A DNA stretch of 64,000 nucleotides, taken from Pseudomonas chlororaphis. Its GTDB lineage: Bacteria; Pseudomonadota; Gammaproteobacteria; Pseudomonadales; Pseudomonadaceae. The notes under the pieces were generated by a model, which made no database searches, was not told the DNA's origin, and saw only the letters and a list, made by a program, of their open reading frames with translations. How positions within the stretch are numbered: position 1 is the stretch's first letter; each line of letters begins with the position of its first letter. Positions 44,307-54,773 of this stretch are shown piece after piece. A program made the translations under genes and the position numbers. Location: NCBI RefSeq assembly GCF_000783395.1, contig NZ_JSFK01000002.1, positions 467,657 through 531,656 on the forward strand, given 5' to 3'.

Positions 44307-45086
44307 TCAGACAGCGATCTGATCATTGGCGGCCGGTGCCTGCGGAGCCGGCGGCAGTGAGCCCATTTCGCGCTGAGTCTTCTCGTTCCAGGCTTGCACC
44401 CGGTCATTCAGCTCGGCGATGGCGCGAGGGCCAGTCCCTTCGGCATACATCGGCTCGCCGATGACTACAGTGATCACGCCAGACTTCTTGCCCCAACCGA
44501 TTTTCGGCCAGAACTTGCCGGCATTGTGCGCAATCGGCAGTACCGGTAGTGCCGCATTCACTGCCAACGCGCTGCCACTGCGGGAGAACTTGCCAACAGT
44601 GCCGTAGGGAACGCGAGTACCTTCAGGGAAGATCAGCACCCAAACGTTGTCCTTGAGCAATTCATCACCTTTGGCCGCGACTTGTTTCAGCGCGGCTTTC
44701 GGGTTGTCGCGATCAATCGCGATTGGCCGCAACATGGCCATCGCCCAGCCGAAGAACGGCACGTAAAGCAATTCGCGCTTGAGCACCTGGCTCAGTGGCG
44801 AGAAATAAGCGGAGAGAAAGAAAGTCTCCCAAGTGCTCTGATGGTTCGATTGAATCACGCAGGGCCGGTCAGGTACGTTTTGCGCACCTTTGATTTCGTA
44901 ACGGATACCGAGAAACACCTTGGTCAACCACAAGGCGCAACGGCACCAGTACACGTTGATAAAACGATAACGCGCCTTGAATGGCAAAAACGGCGCGATG
45001 AAAAAACTCAAGCTGCACCACAGCAGGGAAGTGGTGCCCAGCAGCAGGTAAAAGAGAAAAATCCTGATGGCCCGCAGTATCGACAT
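44307..45086 (-). CDS. hdtS: Lysophospholipid / 1-acylglycerol-3-phosphate acyltransferase (HdtS/PA0005-like)
   Basis: A 259-residue membrane acyltransferase with an N-terminal hydrophobic anchor. Motif I is NHQSTWETFF, that is H82-x4-E87 where E. coli PlsC has H-x4-D; then KRELLYVPFFGW, FPEGTR (153-158) and LPIAHNAG. It should acylate lysophosphatidate at position 2 in phospholipid synthesis. The place beside gmhB and glyQS matches PA0005; its P. fluorescens F113 relative HdtS was reported to support acyl-homoserine-lactone production, a side role I cannot judge here. The stop lies six bases from an exact DnaA box. Confidence 0.85.
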   Translation of the reverse strand: MSILRAIRIFLFYLLLGTTSLLWCSLSFFIAPFLPFKARYRFINVYWCRCALWLTKVFLGIRYEIKGAQNVPDRPCVIQSNHQSTWETFFLSAYFSPLSQVLKRELLYVPFFGWAMAMLRPIAIDRDNPKAALKQVAAKGDELLKDNVWVLIFPEGTRVPYGTVGKFSRSGSALAVNAALPVLPIAHNAGKFWPKIGWGKKSGVITVVIGEPMYAEGTGPRAIAELNDRVQAWNEKTQREMGSLPPAPQAPAANDQIAV

Positions 45087-45169
45087 AGTGACGTTTACCG
45101 TGACGGGGCAATGCCCGAGTGTTCAAGCGCACTCCCGATCAATCCCTGGTCAGGAACTTCAGAAGTACT

Positions 45170-45703
45170 CTAGTTGTGGATAAGTTCTGCGGCAATCGCC
45201 GCCAGATCGTCAAAAATCAGAGTGCCAACCGGCAGGGTTTTGCCCTGAGTCTTTGCGCCTTTTCCGGTCTTTACCAAAACTGGCTGTGAATCGACGGCTT
45301 TGGCGGCCTCCAGGTCACCAAGGCTGTCGCCGACGAACCAGACATTGGCCAGCTCGGCGTTGTAATGCGCGGCGATGGTTTTCAACATCCCCGGTTTCGG
45401 CTTGCGGCAATCGCAGCCTTCGTCCGGCCCATGCGGGCAATACACGATCAGCCCGACTTCACCGCCCTGCTCCGCTACCAGTTCGCGCAAGCGTGCGTGC
45501 ATGGCATCGAGGGTGGCGAGGTCGTAGTAGCCGCGAGCAATGCCCGACTGGTTGGTGGCGACCGCCACCGTCCAGCCGGCCTTACTCAACTGCGCAATCG
45601 CTTCGATCGAGCCGGGCAACGGAATCCACTCCGCCACTGACTTGATGTAAGCGTCGGAGTCGTAATTGATCACTCCGTCCCGATCGAGAATCAGCAGTTT
45701 CAA
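45170..45703 (-). CDS. gmhB: D-glycero-beta-D-manno-heptose-1,7-bisphosphate 7-phosphatase
   Basis: A 177-residue HAD phosphatase in the ADP-heptose pathway for the LPS inner core. HAD motif I is LILDRDGVINYDS, motif II VATNQSG, the zinc loop CPHGPDEGCDCRKPKPGML, and motif IV WFVGDSLGDLEAA. I start at TTG 45703 (MKLLILDRDG) with GAGG eight bases upstream. It lies 10 bases after the glyS stop. An exact DnaA box covers the last codons. Confidence 0.92.
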   Translation of the reverse strand: MKLLILDRDGVINYDSDAYIKSVAEWIPLPGSIEAIAQLSKAGWTVAVATNQSGIARGYYDLATLDAMHARLRELVAEQGGEVGLIVYCPHGPDEGCDCRKPKPGMLKTIAAHYNAELANVWFVGDSLGDLEAAKAVDSQPVLVKTGKGAKTQGKTLPVGTLIFDDLAAIAAELIHN

Positions 45704-45713
45704 CAGCAATCCC

Positions 45714-47768
45714 TCAACCCAGCAGCGAAATGTCGGCAACACCGAGGAACAGACCACGCAGACGCGCCAGCAGCGCGTAACGGTTGGCCCGCACATTGGC
45801 GTCGTCGGCATTGACCATCACCGCGTCGAAGAACGCATCCACCGGCTCGCGCAATGCTGCCAGGCGTGCTAGCGATTCGTTGTACTGACGCGCGGCGGCC
45901 ATTGGTTGCACCGCTTGATCCGCTTGCTGGATCGCCGAGTACAGCGAGAACTCGTTGGCGTTGTCGAAGTACTTGGCTTGCACCTCGGTCGGTACCGCGC
46001 CTTCGAGTTTGCTCAACAGGTTCGATACACGCTTGTTCACCGCCGCCAGCGCAGCCGCTTCCGGCAGTTTGCGGAAGGCCTGAACCGCTTGCACACGCTG
46101 ATCGAAGTCCAGCGCCGAACCCGGCTTCAGGGCACGTACCGACAGGTAAGTGGCCACTTCAACGCCTTCGTCTTCGTAACGCGCACGCAGACGGTCGAAG
46201 ATGAATTCCAGCACCGCTTCGTTGAGGCCGGCAGCCTTGACCTTGGCACCGAACGCATTCACGGCGAAAGCCACAGCGTCGTTGAGGTCGAGGTCGAGTT
46301 TCTTCTCGATGAGGATACGCAGCACGCCGAGTGCCGCACGGCGCAGCGCATACGGGTCTTTGCTGCCGGTTGGCAGCATGCCGATACCGAAGATACCGAC
46401 CAGGGTGTCGAGCTTGTCAGCGATCGCGACGGCCGCACCGGTCAGGGTGGCTGGCAGTTCTGCACCGGCACCGCGTGGCATGTACTGCTCGTTCAGCGCC
46501 AGCGCGACGTCTTCCGGCTCGCCGTCATTGAGGGCGTAGTAGTAACCGGCGACACCTTGCATCTCCGGGAACTCGCCGACCATTTCAGTGGCCAGGTCGC
46601 ACTTCGACAGCAGGCCAGCGCGAGCTGCCCACGAGGCGTTGCCGCCAATGCGTGCGGCGATGTATGCAGCCAGTTTCGATACTCGCTCAGCCTTGTCGTA
46701 GACGCTGCCGAGTTTTTCCTGGAACACCACGTTCTTCAGGCGATCGTTGAAAGCTTCGAGTTTCTGCTTCTTGTCTTGCTTGAAGAAGAACTCGGCGTCG
46801 GTCAGACGTGGGCGAACCACTTTCTCGTTACCGGCGATGATCTGCTGCGGGTCTTTGCTTTCGATGTTGGCCACGGTGATGAAACGTGGCAGCAACTTGC
46901 CGTCGGCATCCAGCAGGCAGAAGTACTTCTGGTTGTCCTGCATGGTGGTGATCAGCGCTTCTTGCGGTACGTCGAGGAAACGTTCCTCGAACGAGCACAC
47001 CAGCGGCACCGGCCATTCAACCAGCGCAGTCACTTCGTCGAGCAGCGCTGGCGGAACGATTGCCGTGCCTTCCTGACGGGTGGCCAGCTCTTCGGTGCGC
47101 TTGCTGATGATCTCGCGACGCTCGTTGGCGTCGGCCAATACATAAGCGGCACGCAGGTCGGCGAGGTAGCTCGACGGCGAACCGATGCGCACGCTTTGCG
47201 GGTGATGGAAACGGTGACCACGGGAATCACGGCCAGCCTTCTGCGCGAGGATGGTGCAGTCGATGACCTGGTCACCGAGCAGCATCACCAGCCATTGGGT
47301 CGGACGCACGAACTCTTCCTTGCGCGCACCCCAACGCATGCGTTTCGGGATTGGCAGGTCGTTCAGCGAATCTTCGACGATGGTCGGCAGCAGGCTTGCG
47401 GTCGGCTTGCCGGCGATGCTCTGGCTGTAGCGCAGTTTCGGGCCGCTCTGATCGACTTCGCTCAGATCGACGCCGCACTTCTTGGCAAAACCCAAGGCTG
47501 CTTGCGTTGGATTGCCTTCAGCGTCGAACGCCGCCTGACGTGGCGGGCCGTCGAGGTTGATGCTGCGATCCGGTTGCTGGGTGGCCAGCGCGGTGATCAG
47601 CACAGCCAGACGACGCGGCGCGGCGTAGACGGTTTTAGTCTCGTAGCTCAGGCCAGCGGCTTGCAGGCCCTTGTCGATACCGGCGAGGAACGCGTCAGCC
47701 AAGGTATTCAGGGCTTTCGGTGGCAGTTCTTCGGTGCCCAGTTCAACCAGAAAATCTTGCGCACTCAT
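45714..47768 (-). CDS. glyS: Glycyl-tRNA synthetase beta subunit
   Basis: A 684-residue subunit of the alpha2beta2 glycyl-tRNA synthetase, beginning [18 protein letters not shown]. It contains the tRNA-recognition and HD-like regions and the typical beta-chain blocks [20 protein letters not shown] and [20 protein letters not shown]. The start overlaps the glyQ stop by four bases. Confidence 0.97.
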   Translation of the reverse strand: MSAQDFLVELGTEELPPKALNTLADAFLAGIDKGLQAAGLSYETKTVYAAPRRLAVLITALATQQPDRSINLDGPPRQAAFDAEGNPTQAALGFAKKCGVDLSEVDQSGPKLRYSQSIAGKPTASLLPTIVEDSLNDLPIPKRMRWGARKEEFVRPTQWLVMLLGDQVIDCTILAQKAGRDSRGHRFHHPQSVRIGSPSSYLADLRAAYVLADANERREIISKRTEELATRQEGTAIVPPALLDEVTALVEWPVPLVCSFEERFLDVPQEALITTMQDNQKYFCLLDADGKLLPRFITVANIESKDPQQIIAGNEKVVRPRLTDAEFFFKQDKKQKLEAFNDRLKNVVFQEKLGSVYDKAERVSKLAAYIAARIGGNASWAARAGLLSKCDLATEMVGEFPEMQGVAGYYYALNDGEPEDVALALNEQYMPRGAGAELPATLTGAAVAIADKLDTLVGIFGIGMLPTGSKDPYALRRAALGVLRILIEKKLDLDLNDAVAFAVNAFGAKVKAAGLNEAVLEFIFDRLRARYEDEGVEVATYLSVRALKPGSALDFDQRVQAVQAFRKLPEAAALAAVNKRVSNLLSKLEGAVPTEVQAKYFDNANEFSLYSAIQQADQAVQPMAAARQYNESLARLAALREPVDAFFDAVMVNADDANVRANRYALLARLRGLFLGVADISLLG

Positions 47769-48718
47769 TGTGCTGCCTCCAGCTTGGCCAGTACTTCGTC
47801 ACGCAGGTCCGGGGTCGCCATCGGGAAGCCCAGCTTGGCGCGTGCCAGCAGGTAGGCTTGCGCAACGGAACGCGCCAGGGTGCGTACGCGCAGAATGTAT
47901 TGCTGACGCGCGGTCACCGAGATCGCCCGGCGCGCATCCAGCAGGTTGAAGGTGTGCGAAGCCTTCAACACCATTTCGTAGCTCGGCAACGGCAGCGGCT
48001 GGTCGAGTTCGATCAGGCGCTTGGCTTCGCTTTCATAGAAGTCGAACAGTTCGAACAGTTTGTCGACGTTGGCGTGTTCGAAGTTGTAAGTGGACTGCTC
48101 CACTTCGTTCTGGTGGAACACGTCGCCGTAGGTGACTTTGCCCATCGGGCCGTCAGCCCAGACCAGGTCGTAGACCGAATCCACGCCTTGCAGATACATG
48201 GCCAGACGCTCGAGACCGTAAGTGATCTCGCCGGTCACCGGGTAGCACTCGATGCCGCCAGCCTGCTGGAAGTAAGTGAACTGGGTCACTTCCATACCGT
48301 TCAGCCAGACTTCCCAGCCCAAACCCCAGGCGCCGAGGGTCGGCGATTCCCAGTTGTCTTCGACGAAGCGAATGTCGTGGACCAGCGGGTCCAGGCCGAC
48401 ATGCTTGAGCGAGCCCAGGTACAGTTCCTGGAAGTTGTCCGGGTTCGGCTTCAGGACGACCTGGAACTGATAGTAGTGCTGCAGACGGTTCGGGTTTTCG
48501 CCGTAGCGGCCGTCAGTCGGACGGCGGCTTGGCTGCACGTAGGCGGCGTTCCAGGTTTCCGGGCCGATGGCACGGAGGAAGGTCGCGGTGTGGAAAGTGC
48601 CGGCGCCTACTTCCATATCGTAGGGCTGAAGTACCACGCAACCTTGCTCGGCCCAGTATTGCTGGAGCGCGAGGATCAAGTCTTGGAAGGTACGCACGGC
48701 TGGCGTAGGCTGGCTCAC
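47765..48718 (-). CDS. glyQ: Glycyl-tRNA synthetase alpha subunit
   Basis: A 317-residue class II synthetase subunit with [20 protein letters not shown], the ATP-binding motif [20 protein letters not shown] and [12 protein letters not shown]. The start is GTG 48718 ([14 protein letters not shown]) with AGGTG upstream; the in-frame extension upstream is not conserved. It is divergent from tag, with an 81-base gap holding a minus-strand TATACT -10 (48759-48764). Confidence 0.97.
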   Translation of the reverse strand: MSQPTPAVRTFQDLILALQQYWAEQGCVVLQPYDMEVGAGTFHTATFLRAIGPETWNAAYVQPSRRPTDGRYGENPNRLQHYYQFQVVLKPNPDNFQELYLGSLKHVGLDPLVHDIRFVEDNWESPTLGAWGLGWEVWLNGMEVTQFTYFQQAGGIECYPVTGEITYGLERLAMYLQGVDSVYDLVWADGPMGKVTYGDVFHQNEVEQSTYNFEHANVDKLFELFDFYESEAKRLIELDQPLPLPSYEMVLKASHTFNLLDARRAISVTARQQYILRVRTLARSVAQAYLLARAKLGFPMATPDLRDEVLAKLEAAQ

Positions 48719-48799
48719 GAAATTCACCTGTTTCTTGGGCTGCGATTTAAAGAGCGGGAGTATACCCGATTCATTGCTGCGCACGCCCCCTGGAGCCTT

Positions 48800-49357
48800 A
48801 TGCCACGCTGCTTTTGGTGTACCGAAGATCCGCTGTACATGGCTTATCACGACCAGGAGTGGGGCACGCCGCTACGCGATGCGCAGGGTTTGTTCGAGTT
48901 GCTTTTGCTCGAAGGGTTCCAGGCCGGGCTGTCGTGGATCACCGTGCTGCGCAAACGCGAGCGTTATCGCGAGGTGTTGTTCGGCTTCGATGTGCAGCGC
49001 GTGGCGCAGATGAGCGACGCCGAAATCGACGAATTGATGCTCGATCCGGGGATCATCCGCAACCGCCTCAAACTCAATGCCGCCCGCCGTAATGCCCAAG
49101 CCTGGCTGGCGCTGGAGGATCCGGTGGGGTTCCTCTGGTCGTTCGTTAACGACCAACCGATCATCAATCATTTCAAGGATCGCAGCGAAGTCCCGGCGAT
49201 CACCCCCGAAGCGCTGGCGATGAGCAAAGCCCTGAAAAAGGCCGGGTTCACGTTCGTCGGCCCGACCATTTGCTACGCACTGATGCAGGCCTCGGGCATG
49301 GTCATGGACCACACCCAGGACTGCGACCGCTACGCGCAGCTCGTCAACGGCGGTTAG
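48800..49357 (+). CDS. tag: DNA-3-methyladenine glycosylase I
   Basis: A 185-residue helix-hairpin-helix glycosylase that removes 3-methyladenine. [22 protein letters not shown] holds zinc-binding Cys/His residues and the catalytic pocket; [38 protein letters not shown] (18 shown of a longer run) and the late His/Cys ligands complete it. ATG 48800 is chosen over far-upstream in-frame codons that overlap glyQ on the other strand. Confidence 0.95.
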   Translation: MPRCFWCTEDPLYMAYHDQEWGTPLRDAQGLFELLLLEGFQAGLSWITVLRKRERYREVLFGFDVQRVAQMSDAEIDELMLDPGIIRNRLKLNAARRNAQAWLALEDPVGFLWSFVNDQPIINHFKDRSEVPAITPEALAMSKALKKAGFTFVGPTICYALMQASGMVMDHTQDCDRYAQLVNGG

Positions 49358-49397
49358 AATGGCCGCCTCGCGCACCGCACAAGATCAGGAGTGACCT

Positions 49398-50285
49398 GTG
49401 GAAAAGTTTAAAGGCGCCTTGCTGGTAGGCGCTCTGCGGCTGTTTGCCCTGCTGCCATGGCGGGCCGTGCAGGCCGTGGGTTCGGCGATCGGCTGGATCA
49501 TGTGGAAAACCCCCAACCGCTCCCGCGACGTGGTGCGGATCAACCTAGCGAAATGTTTTCCACAGATGGATCCGGCCGAACGTGAGCGTCTGGTCGGGCA
49601 GAGCCTGAAAGACATCGGCAAGTCGTTGACCGAAAGCGCCTGCGCGTGGATCTGGCCGGCGCAGCGTTCGATCGATCTGGTGCGCGAAGTCGAAGGCCTC
49701 GACGTGCTGAAAGACGCCTTGGCCTCGGGCAAGGGCGTGGTCGGCATCACCAGCCACCTGGGCAATTGGGAAGTGCTCAACCACTTCTATTGCAGCCAGT
49801 GCAAACCGATCATTTTCTATCGCCCGCCGAAGCTCAAGGCTGTGGACGAATTGCTGCGCAAACAACGCGTGCAACTGGGCAACAAGGTCGCCGCGTCGAC
49901 CAAGGAAGGCATCCTAAGCGTCATCAAGGAAGTGCGCAAAGGTGGTGCAGTGGGCATTCCCGCTGACCCGGAACCGGCCGAATCCGCCGGGATCTTCGTG
50001 CCGTTCTTCGCCACTCAAGCGCTGACCAGCAAATTCGTGCCGAACATGCTCGCCGGTGGCAAAGCCGTCGGCGTGTTCCTGCATGCGCTGCGCCTGCCCG
50101 ACGGTTCTGGCTACAAAGTGATCCTCGAAGCCGCGCCAGAAGCCATGTACAGCACCGATACCGCCGAATCCTGCGCAGCGATGAGTAAAGTCGTCGAACG
50201 TTATGTGGCGGCGTATCCGAGCCAGTACATGTGGAGCATGAAGCGCTTCAAGAAACGTCCGCCGGGCGAAGAACGCTGGTACTGA
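49398..50285 (+). CDS. Lipid A biosynthesis lauroyl/myristoyl acyltransferase (LpxL/HtrB type)
   Basis: A 295-residue inner-membrane acyltransferase adding secondary acyl chains to lipid A. The catalytic HX4E motif is THSHLGNWE-like (SHLGNWEVLN), with IPADPEPAESAGIFVPFF and the C-terminal RYVAAYPSQYMWSMKRFKKR where the W-x-K/R-RFK pattern is conserved. The N-terminus is hydrophobic (GALLVGALRLFALLPWRAVQ). It corresponds by order to PA0011. LpxL and LpxM cannot be separated by eye. Confidence 0.88.
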   Translation: MEKFKGALLVGALRLFALLPWRAVQAVGSAIGWIMWKTPNRSRDVVRINLAKCFPQMDPAERERLVGQSLKDIGKSLTESACAWIWPAQRSIDLVREVEGLDVLKDALASGKGVVGITSHLGNWEVLNHFYCSQCKPIIFYRPPKLKAVDELLRKQRVQLGNKVAASTKEGILSVIKEVRKGGAVGIPADPEPAESAGIFVPFFATQALTSKFVPNMLAGGKAVGVFLHALRLPDGSGYKVILEAAPEAMYSTDTAESCAAMSKVVERYVAAYPSQYMWSMKRFKKRPPGEERWY

Positions 50286-50302
50286 GCTGATTGGCATGAT
50301 CT

Positions 50303-50334
50303 GTGGATAACCTCACTGGCGAGGTTATCCACAA
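50303..50334. repeat. Perfect inverted pair of DnaA boxes between lpxL and the PilZ gene
   Basis: TGTGGATAACCTC (50303-50315) and GAGGTTATCCACA (50322-50334) are exact 13-bp inverted arms separated by six bases; each contains a full DnaA box. There is no T run, so it is a weak terminator at best. Confidence 0.8.
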
Positions 50335-50358
50335 CCGTTCATCAAAGGGCGCAACAAG

Positions 50359-50598
50359 ATGTCCGAACAACGTAAATCCTTGCGCATCAAGATCACCCAC
50401 GACAGCTTTGGCGAATGCCTCGGGCAGACGCGCAACCTGTCGCCTACCGGGGTGTTTGTCCAGCATCCGGTTTTGGCTTCTTTGCCCAAAGGCGCAGTAG
50501 TTTACGGCCAGGTGCAGGGACTACCCACAGGCGCGCCGCAGGTGCGGATGGAGGTGGTGACGGTGGATGCCGACGGTATTGGTCTTCGCTACCTTTGA
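50359..50598 (+). CDS. Small PilZ-domain protein
   Basis: A 79-residue PilZ-like protein. RKSLRIKIT resembles the RxxxR c-di-GMP-binding motif and NLSPTGVFVQ resembles the (D/N)xSxxG motif, followed by the beta-barrel strands ending DGIGLRYL. It may sense cyclic di-GMP. It is a very short PilZ, lacking any output domain. PA0012 is the positional counterpart. Preceded by the DnaA-box hairpin. Confidence 0.8.
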   Translation: MSEQRKSLRIKITHDSFGECLGQTRNLSPTGVFVQHPVLASLPKGAVVYGQVQGLPTGAPQVRMEVVTVDADGIGLRYL

Positions 50599-50599
50599 T

Positions 50600-50914
50600 T
50601 CACTGCGCCTGACGATCCAGTTTCTTCAGAAACACCGTCATTTCCTTTTCGGCCTGCTTGTCGCCATGGGCGCGTGCCGCTTCCAGACCTTGTTCCCAGG
50701 CCTGACGTGCGGCGGCGTGATCGCCCTGCGCCAGATGCGCCTTGCCCAATAGTTTCCATGCGGCCGAATACTTGGGGTCGAAGGCGACACAGCGTTGGAA
50801 ATGCTCGGCGGCCTTGGCGTTTTCGCCCAGATCCAGATAACCCTTGCCCAGGCCGAAGCGCAGCAGGGAGTTATCCACACCCTTGGCGAGCATTTTTTCC
50901 AGGGATTCGAGCAT
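50600..50914 (-). CDS. Small tetratricopeptide-repeat protein
   Basis: A 104-residue protein with two or three TPR-like helical repeats (LRFGLGKGYLDLGENAKAAE, AAWKLLGKAHLAQGDHAAAR). No enzyme motif is seen, so a protein-binding adaptor role is likely. ATG 50914 has GAGGG upstream; the in-frame extension runs into the palindromic repeat and is rejected. Its stop is two bases from the PilZ gene stop on the other strand. PA0015 is the positional match. Confidence 0.82.
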   Translation of the reverse strand: MLESLEKMLAKGVDNSLLRFGLGKGYLDLGENAKAAEHFQRCVAFDPKYSAAWKLLGKAHLAQGDHAAARQAWEQGLEAARAHGDKQAEKEMTVFLKKLDRQAQ

Positions 50915-50934
50915 TTTTGCACCCTCGTTAATGT

Positions 50935-51041
50935 GATCGTTCCCACGCTCCGCGTGGGAATGCCTCAATGGACGCTCTGCATCCGCTCTTGGGACGCAGA
51001 GCGTCCCGGGCTGCATTCCCACGCGGAGCATGGGAACGATC
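50935..51041. repeat. Large palindromic intergenic repeat (GATCGTTCCCACGC type)
   Basis: Outer arms begin GATCGTTCCCACGCTCCGCG and end CGCGGAGCATGGGAACGATC (29 bp with one mismatch); inner arms GGACGCTCTGC/GCAGAGCGTCC are nested inside. The whole 107 bases could form a cruciform. This family is common between genes in fluorescens-group genomes. It lies just upstream of the TPR gene and after trkA. Confidence 0.85.
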
Positions 51042-51049
51042 AATCAGGA

Positions 51050-52426
51050 TCAGAAGAAGCTCAACCCCACATGAAACAGCTTCTCCACATCGCGAATATG
51101 CTTTTTATCCACAAGGAACAGAATCACATGGTCGCCCGCTTCGATCACCGTGTCGTCGTGGGCAATGATCACTTGTTCATTGCGGATCACCGCACCAATC
51201 GTGGTGCCCGGCGGCAGGCCGATCTTCTCGATCGGTTTGCCGATGACCTTGCTCGACTTCGCATCACCGTGAGCAATCGCCTCGATCGCTTCGGCGGCAC
51301 CGCGACGCAATGAATGCACGCTGACGATATCGCCACGGCGCACATGGGCCAGCAGCGTGCCGATGGTCGCCAGTTGCGGGCTGATGGCGATGTCGATGTC
51401 GCCGCCCTGGATCAAATCGACGTAGGCCGGGTTGTTGATGATCGTCATGACCTTTTTCGCCCCCAGCCGTTTGGCCAGCAGCGACGACATGATGTTGGCT
51501 TCGTCATCGTTGGTCAGCGCGAGAAAAATGTCGGCGTCGGCGATATTCTCTTCCAGCAGCAAATCACGGTCAGAAGCGCTGCCCTGCAACACCACGGTGC
51601 TGTCGAGGGTGTCGGAGAGATAACGGCAACGCGCCGGGCTCATCTCGATGATTTTCACCTGATAACGGCTTTCGATGGCCTCGGCCAGACGCTCGCCAAT
51701 TTGCCCGCCGCCAGCAATGACGATGCGTTTGTAGGTTTCGTCGAGGCGGCGCATTTCGCTCATCACTGCGCGAATATTCTCACGGGCAGCGATGAAGAAG
51801 ACTTCGTCATCCGCCTCGATCACCGTATCGCCCTGCGGCAGGATCGGTCGGTCACGGCGGAAAATCGCGGCGACGCGGGTTTCGACATTCGGCATGTGTT
51901 CACGCAACTGGCGCAGTTGCTGACCGACCAGCGGCCCGCCGTAATAGGCGCGCACCGCGACCAGTTGCGCCGCGCCTTCAGCGAAGTCGATCACCTGCAA
52001 CGCACCCGGATGCTGGATCAGGCGCTTGATGTAGTTGGTCACCACTTGCTCGGGGCTGATCAACACGTCGACCGGAATCGCTTCGTTCTGGAACAGTTGC
52101 TCCTCGCGATTGAGGTAAGACGCTTCGCGCACCCGGGCAATTTTGGTCGGGGTATGGAACAGGGTGTGGGCGACCTGGCAGGCGACCATGTTGGTCTCGT
52201 CGCTGTTGGTCACCGCCACCAGCATATCGGCGTCGTCGGCGCCGGCCTGACGCAGCACCGACGGCAGCGAGCCACGGCCCTGCACGGTGCGGATGTCGAG
52301 GCGGTCACCGAGGTCGCGCAGGCGCTCGCCGTCGGTGTCGACCACCGTGATGTCATTGGCCTCGCTGGCCAAATGCTCGGCCAGCGAACCGCCGACCTGT
52401 CCCGCACCGAGGATGATGATTTTCAT
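51050..52426 (-). CDS. trkA: Trk system potassium uptake protein TrkA
   Basis: A 458-residue peripheral regulator of the Trk potassium channel. Two tandem RCK units each start with a Rossmann NAD(H)-binding motif ([20 protein letters not shown] and [18 protein letters not shown]), and each is followed by a TrkA-C domain. It is last in the def-fmt-rsmB-trkA cluster, 22 bases after rsmB. Confidence 0.96.
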   Translation of the reverse strand: MKIIILGAGQVGGSLAEHLASEANDITVVDTDGERLRDLGDRLDIRTVQGRGSLPSVLRQAGADDADMLVAVTNSDETNMVACQVAHTLFHTPTKIARVREASYLNREEQLFQNEAIPVDVLISPEQVVTNYIKRLIQHPGALQVIDFAEGAAQLVAVRAYYGGPLVGQQLRQLREHMPNVETRVAAIFRRDRPILPQGDTVIEADDEVFFIAARENIRAVMSEMRRLDETYKRIVIAGGGQIGERLAEAIESRYQVKIIEMSPARCRYLSDTLDSTVVLQGSASDRDLLLEENIADADIFLALTNDDEANIMSSLLAKRLGAKKVMTIINNPAYVDLIQGGDIDIAISPQLATIGTLLAHVRRGDIVSVHSLRRGAAEAIEAIAHGDAKSSKVIGKPIEKIGLPPGTTIGAVIRNEQVIIAHDDTVIEAGDHVILFLVDKKHIRDVEKLFHVGLSFF

Positions 52427-52448
52427 CCAGTCACTCCGTTGAATCCGT

Positions 52449-53759
52449 TTAGCCGCGCGCGGCAGCGATCTTGATCAGCTTGGCGTAGTAGAACCCGTCA
52501 TGCCCGCCCTGCTGGGCCAGCAATTGGCGACCATGGGGCTGTTTGATTCCGGCCGTGGTGGCCAGATCCAGTTCGCGGGCACCCGGGGTGCGCTCGAGGA
52601 ACGCAGCGATGACTTCAGTGTTCTCGGTCGGCAATGTCGAGCAGGTCGCATAAAGCAGGATGCCGCCGACTTCGAGGGTTTTCCACATGGCGTCGAGCAG
52701 TTCGCCTTGCAGTCGCGCGAGGGCGACGATGTCGTAGGGCTGACGGGTCAGCTTGATGTCCGGATGGCGGCGGATCACGCCGGTGGCCGAGCATGGTGCG
52801 TCGAGCAGAATGCGCTGGAACGGTTTGCCGTCCCACCATTTCTCGGTGTCGCGACCGTCGGCGGCGATCAGTTCGGCGTTCAGGCCGAGGCGCTCAAGGT
52901 TTTCCTTAACGCGCACCAGACGCTTGGCTTCCAGATCCACCGCGACTACGCCGGCCAGCGCCGGTTCGGCTTCGAGAATGTGGCAGGTCTTGCCGCCGGG
53001 CGCGCAGCAAGCGTCGAGCACACGTTGGCCCGGCGCCAGATCGAGCAGATCGGCAGCCAGTTGCGCGGCCTCGTCCTGCACGCTGATCCAGCCCTCGGCG
53101 AAACCCGGCAGGCTGCGCACGTCGGCAGCGGCTTCGAGAATGATGCCGTCGCGACTGTAAACGCATGGCGTCGCCGCAATCCCGGCCTCAGTCAACAAAC
53201 CGAGGTAAGCGTCGCGGCTGTGATGACGGCGGTTGACCCGCAGGATCATCGGCGGATGCGCGTTGTTCGCTTCGCAGATGGCTTCCCACTGTTCCGGCCA
53301 GAACGCTTTCAGGGATTTTTGCAGCCAGCGCGGGTGGGCGGTGCGTACCACCGGATCACGTTCCAGTTCGGCGAAAATCGTTTCGCTTTCGCGCTGGGCG
53401 TTGCGCAATACGGCGTTGAGCAGGCCTTTGGCCCATGGCTTTTTCAGCTTGTCGGCACAACCGACGGTTTCGCCGATGGCGGCGTGAGCAGGCACGCGGG
53501 TGTAGAGCAATTGGTAGAGACCGACCAGCAGCAGCGCTTCAACATCGGCGTCGGCTGCTTTGAACGGTTTCTGCAGCAGTTTCTCGGCCAGCGCCGACAG
53601 GCGTGGCTGCCAGCGTGCAGTGCCGAACGCCAGATCCTGAGTGAAACCGCGATCGCGATCTTCAACCTTGTCCAGTTGCGTGGGCAGGGAGCTGTTCAGC
53701 GAGGCTTTGCCGCTGAGCACGGCGGCGAGTGCCTTGGCGGCGGCCAGACGCGGATTCAT
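52449..53759 (-). CDS. rsmB: 16S rRNA (cytosine-C5) methyltransferase RsmB
   Basis: A 436-residue enzyme that methylates C967 of 16S rRNA (E. coli numbering). An N-terminal NusB-like domain ([20 protein letters not shown]) precedes the methyltransferase core with SAM motif [28 protein letters not shown] (Cys releasing residue) and the catalytic Cys in [14 protein letters not shown]. It overlaps the fmt stop by four bases. Confidence 0.96.
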   Translation of the reverse strand: MNPRLAAAKALAAVLSGKASLNSSLPTQLDKVEDRDRGFTQDLAFGTARWQPRLSALAEKLLQKPFKAADADVEALLLVGLYQLLYTRVPAHAAIGETVGCADKLKKPWAKGLLNAVLRNAQRESETIFAELERDPVVRTAHPRWLQKSLKAFWPEQWEAICEANNAHPPMILRVNRRHHSRDAYLGLLTEAGIAATPCVYSRDGIILEAAADVRSLPGFAEGWISVQDEAAQLAADLLDLAPGQRVLDACCAPGGKTCHILEAEPALAGVVAVDLEAKRLVRVKENLERLGLNAELIAADGRDTEKWWDGKPFQRILLDAPCSATGVIRRHPDIKLTRQPYDIVALARLQGELLDAMWKTLEVGGILLYATCSTLPTENTEVIAAFLERTPGARELDLATTAGIKQPHGRQLLAQQGGHDGFYYAKLIKIAAARG

Positions 53760-54715
53760 TGCGTGTCCACCGCTGCGCCGAGTACGGTGCCGACAGCAAA
53801 TTTCTCACGGCGGCTGTTGAACAGGTCGCTGAAGTTCAACGCTTTGCCACCGGGCAATTGCAGACGGGTCAGACACAGCGCTTGTTCGCCGCAGGCGACG
53901 ATCAGGCCGTCTTTGCTGGCGCTGAGGATTTCACCCGGTGCGCCTTTACCGTCGGCGAGTGTTGCCGCCAGGACTTTCAGCGCTTCACCGTTAAGGGTGC
54001 TGTGGGTGATCGGCCATGGGTTGAAGGCGCGCACCAGGCGTTCCAGCTCAACCGCCGGACGGCTCCAGTCGATGCGTGCTTCGTCCTTGTTCAGCTTGTG
54101 TGCGTAAGTGGCGAGCTCATCGTTCTGCACTTCGCCTTCCAGCGTGCCAGCAGCCAGACCGGCAATCCCTTGCACCACGGCCGGCGGACCCATTTCGGCG
54201 AGACGGTCGTGCAGCGTGCCGCCAGTGTCTTCGCCAGTAATCGGCGTGACGACCTTGAGCAGCATCGGCCCGGTGTCGAGGCCGGCCTCCATGCGCATCA
54301 CGGTAACGCCGCTTTCCGCATCACCGTGCTCCACGGCGCGTTGAATCGGCGCCGCACCGCGCCAGCGTGGCAGCAACGAGGCATGGCTGTTGATGCAGCC
54401 CAGACGCGGGATATCCAGCACCACTTGCGGCAGGATCAGGCCGTAGGCGACCACCACCAGCAAGTCCGGCTTCAACGCGGCCAGTTCAGCCTGTGCATCG
54501 GCGTTGCGCAAAGTCGGCGGTTGCAACACCTGGATATTATTTTCCAGGGCGAGCTGTTTGACCGGGCTCGGCATCAGTTTTTGCCCGCGACCGGCCGGAC
54601 GATCCGGTTGGGTGTAGACCGCAACAATCTCGTAAGGGCTGTTCAGCAGGGCCTTGAGGTGTTCGGCGGCGAATTCCGGGGTGCCGGCAAAAACGATGCG
54701 CAGTGGCTCAGTCAT
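53756..54715 (-). CDS. fmt: Methionyl-tRNA formyltransferase
   Basis: A 319-residue enzyme that formylates initiator Met-t[19 protein letters not shown] is the N-terminal Rossmann motif and [17 protein letters not shown] carries the catalytic His; the C-terminal tRNA-binding domain follows. It is between def and rsmB, with a stem-loop in the 58-base gap from def. Confidence 0.97.
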   Translation of the reverse strand: MTEPLRIVFAGTPEFAAEHLKALLNSPYEIVAVYTQPDRPAGRGQKLMPSPVKQLALENNIQVLQPPTLRNADAQAELAALKPDLLVVVAYGLILPQVVLDIPRLGCINSHASLLPRWRGAAPIQRAVEHGDAESGVTVMRMEAGLDTGPMLLKVVTPITGEDTGGTLHDRLAEMGPPAVVQGIAGLAAGTLEGEVQNDELATYAHKLNKDEARIDWSRPAVELERLVRAFNPWPITHSTLNGEALKVLAATLADGKGAPGEILSASKDGLIVACGEQALCLTRLQLPGGKALNFSDLFNSRREKFAVGTVLGAAVDTQ

Positions 54716-54727
54716 GAAGGGCGTCTC

Positions 54728-54761
54728 ATAAAAAGAAAAAGGCTTGCCGCAGCAAGCCTTT
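54728..54761 (-). terminator. Terminator-like hairpin between def and fmt
   Basis: Arms AAAGGCTTGC/GCAAGCCTTT with loop CGCA; on the minus strand the second arm runs into TTTTTCTTTTT just before the fmt ATG. It would end or attenuate transcription from def, so fmt may rely on readthrough or its own start. Confidence 0.7.
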
Positions 54762-54773
54762 GAAGGAGGGGCA

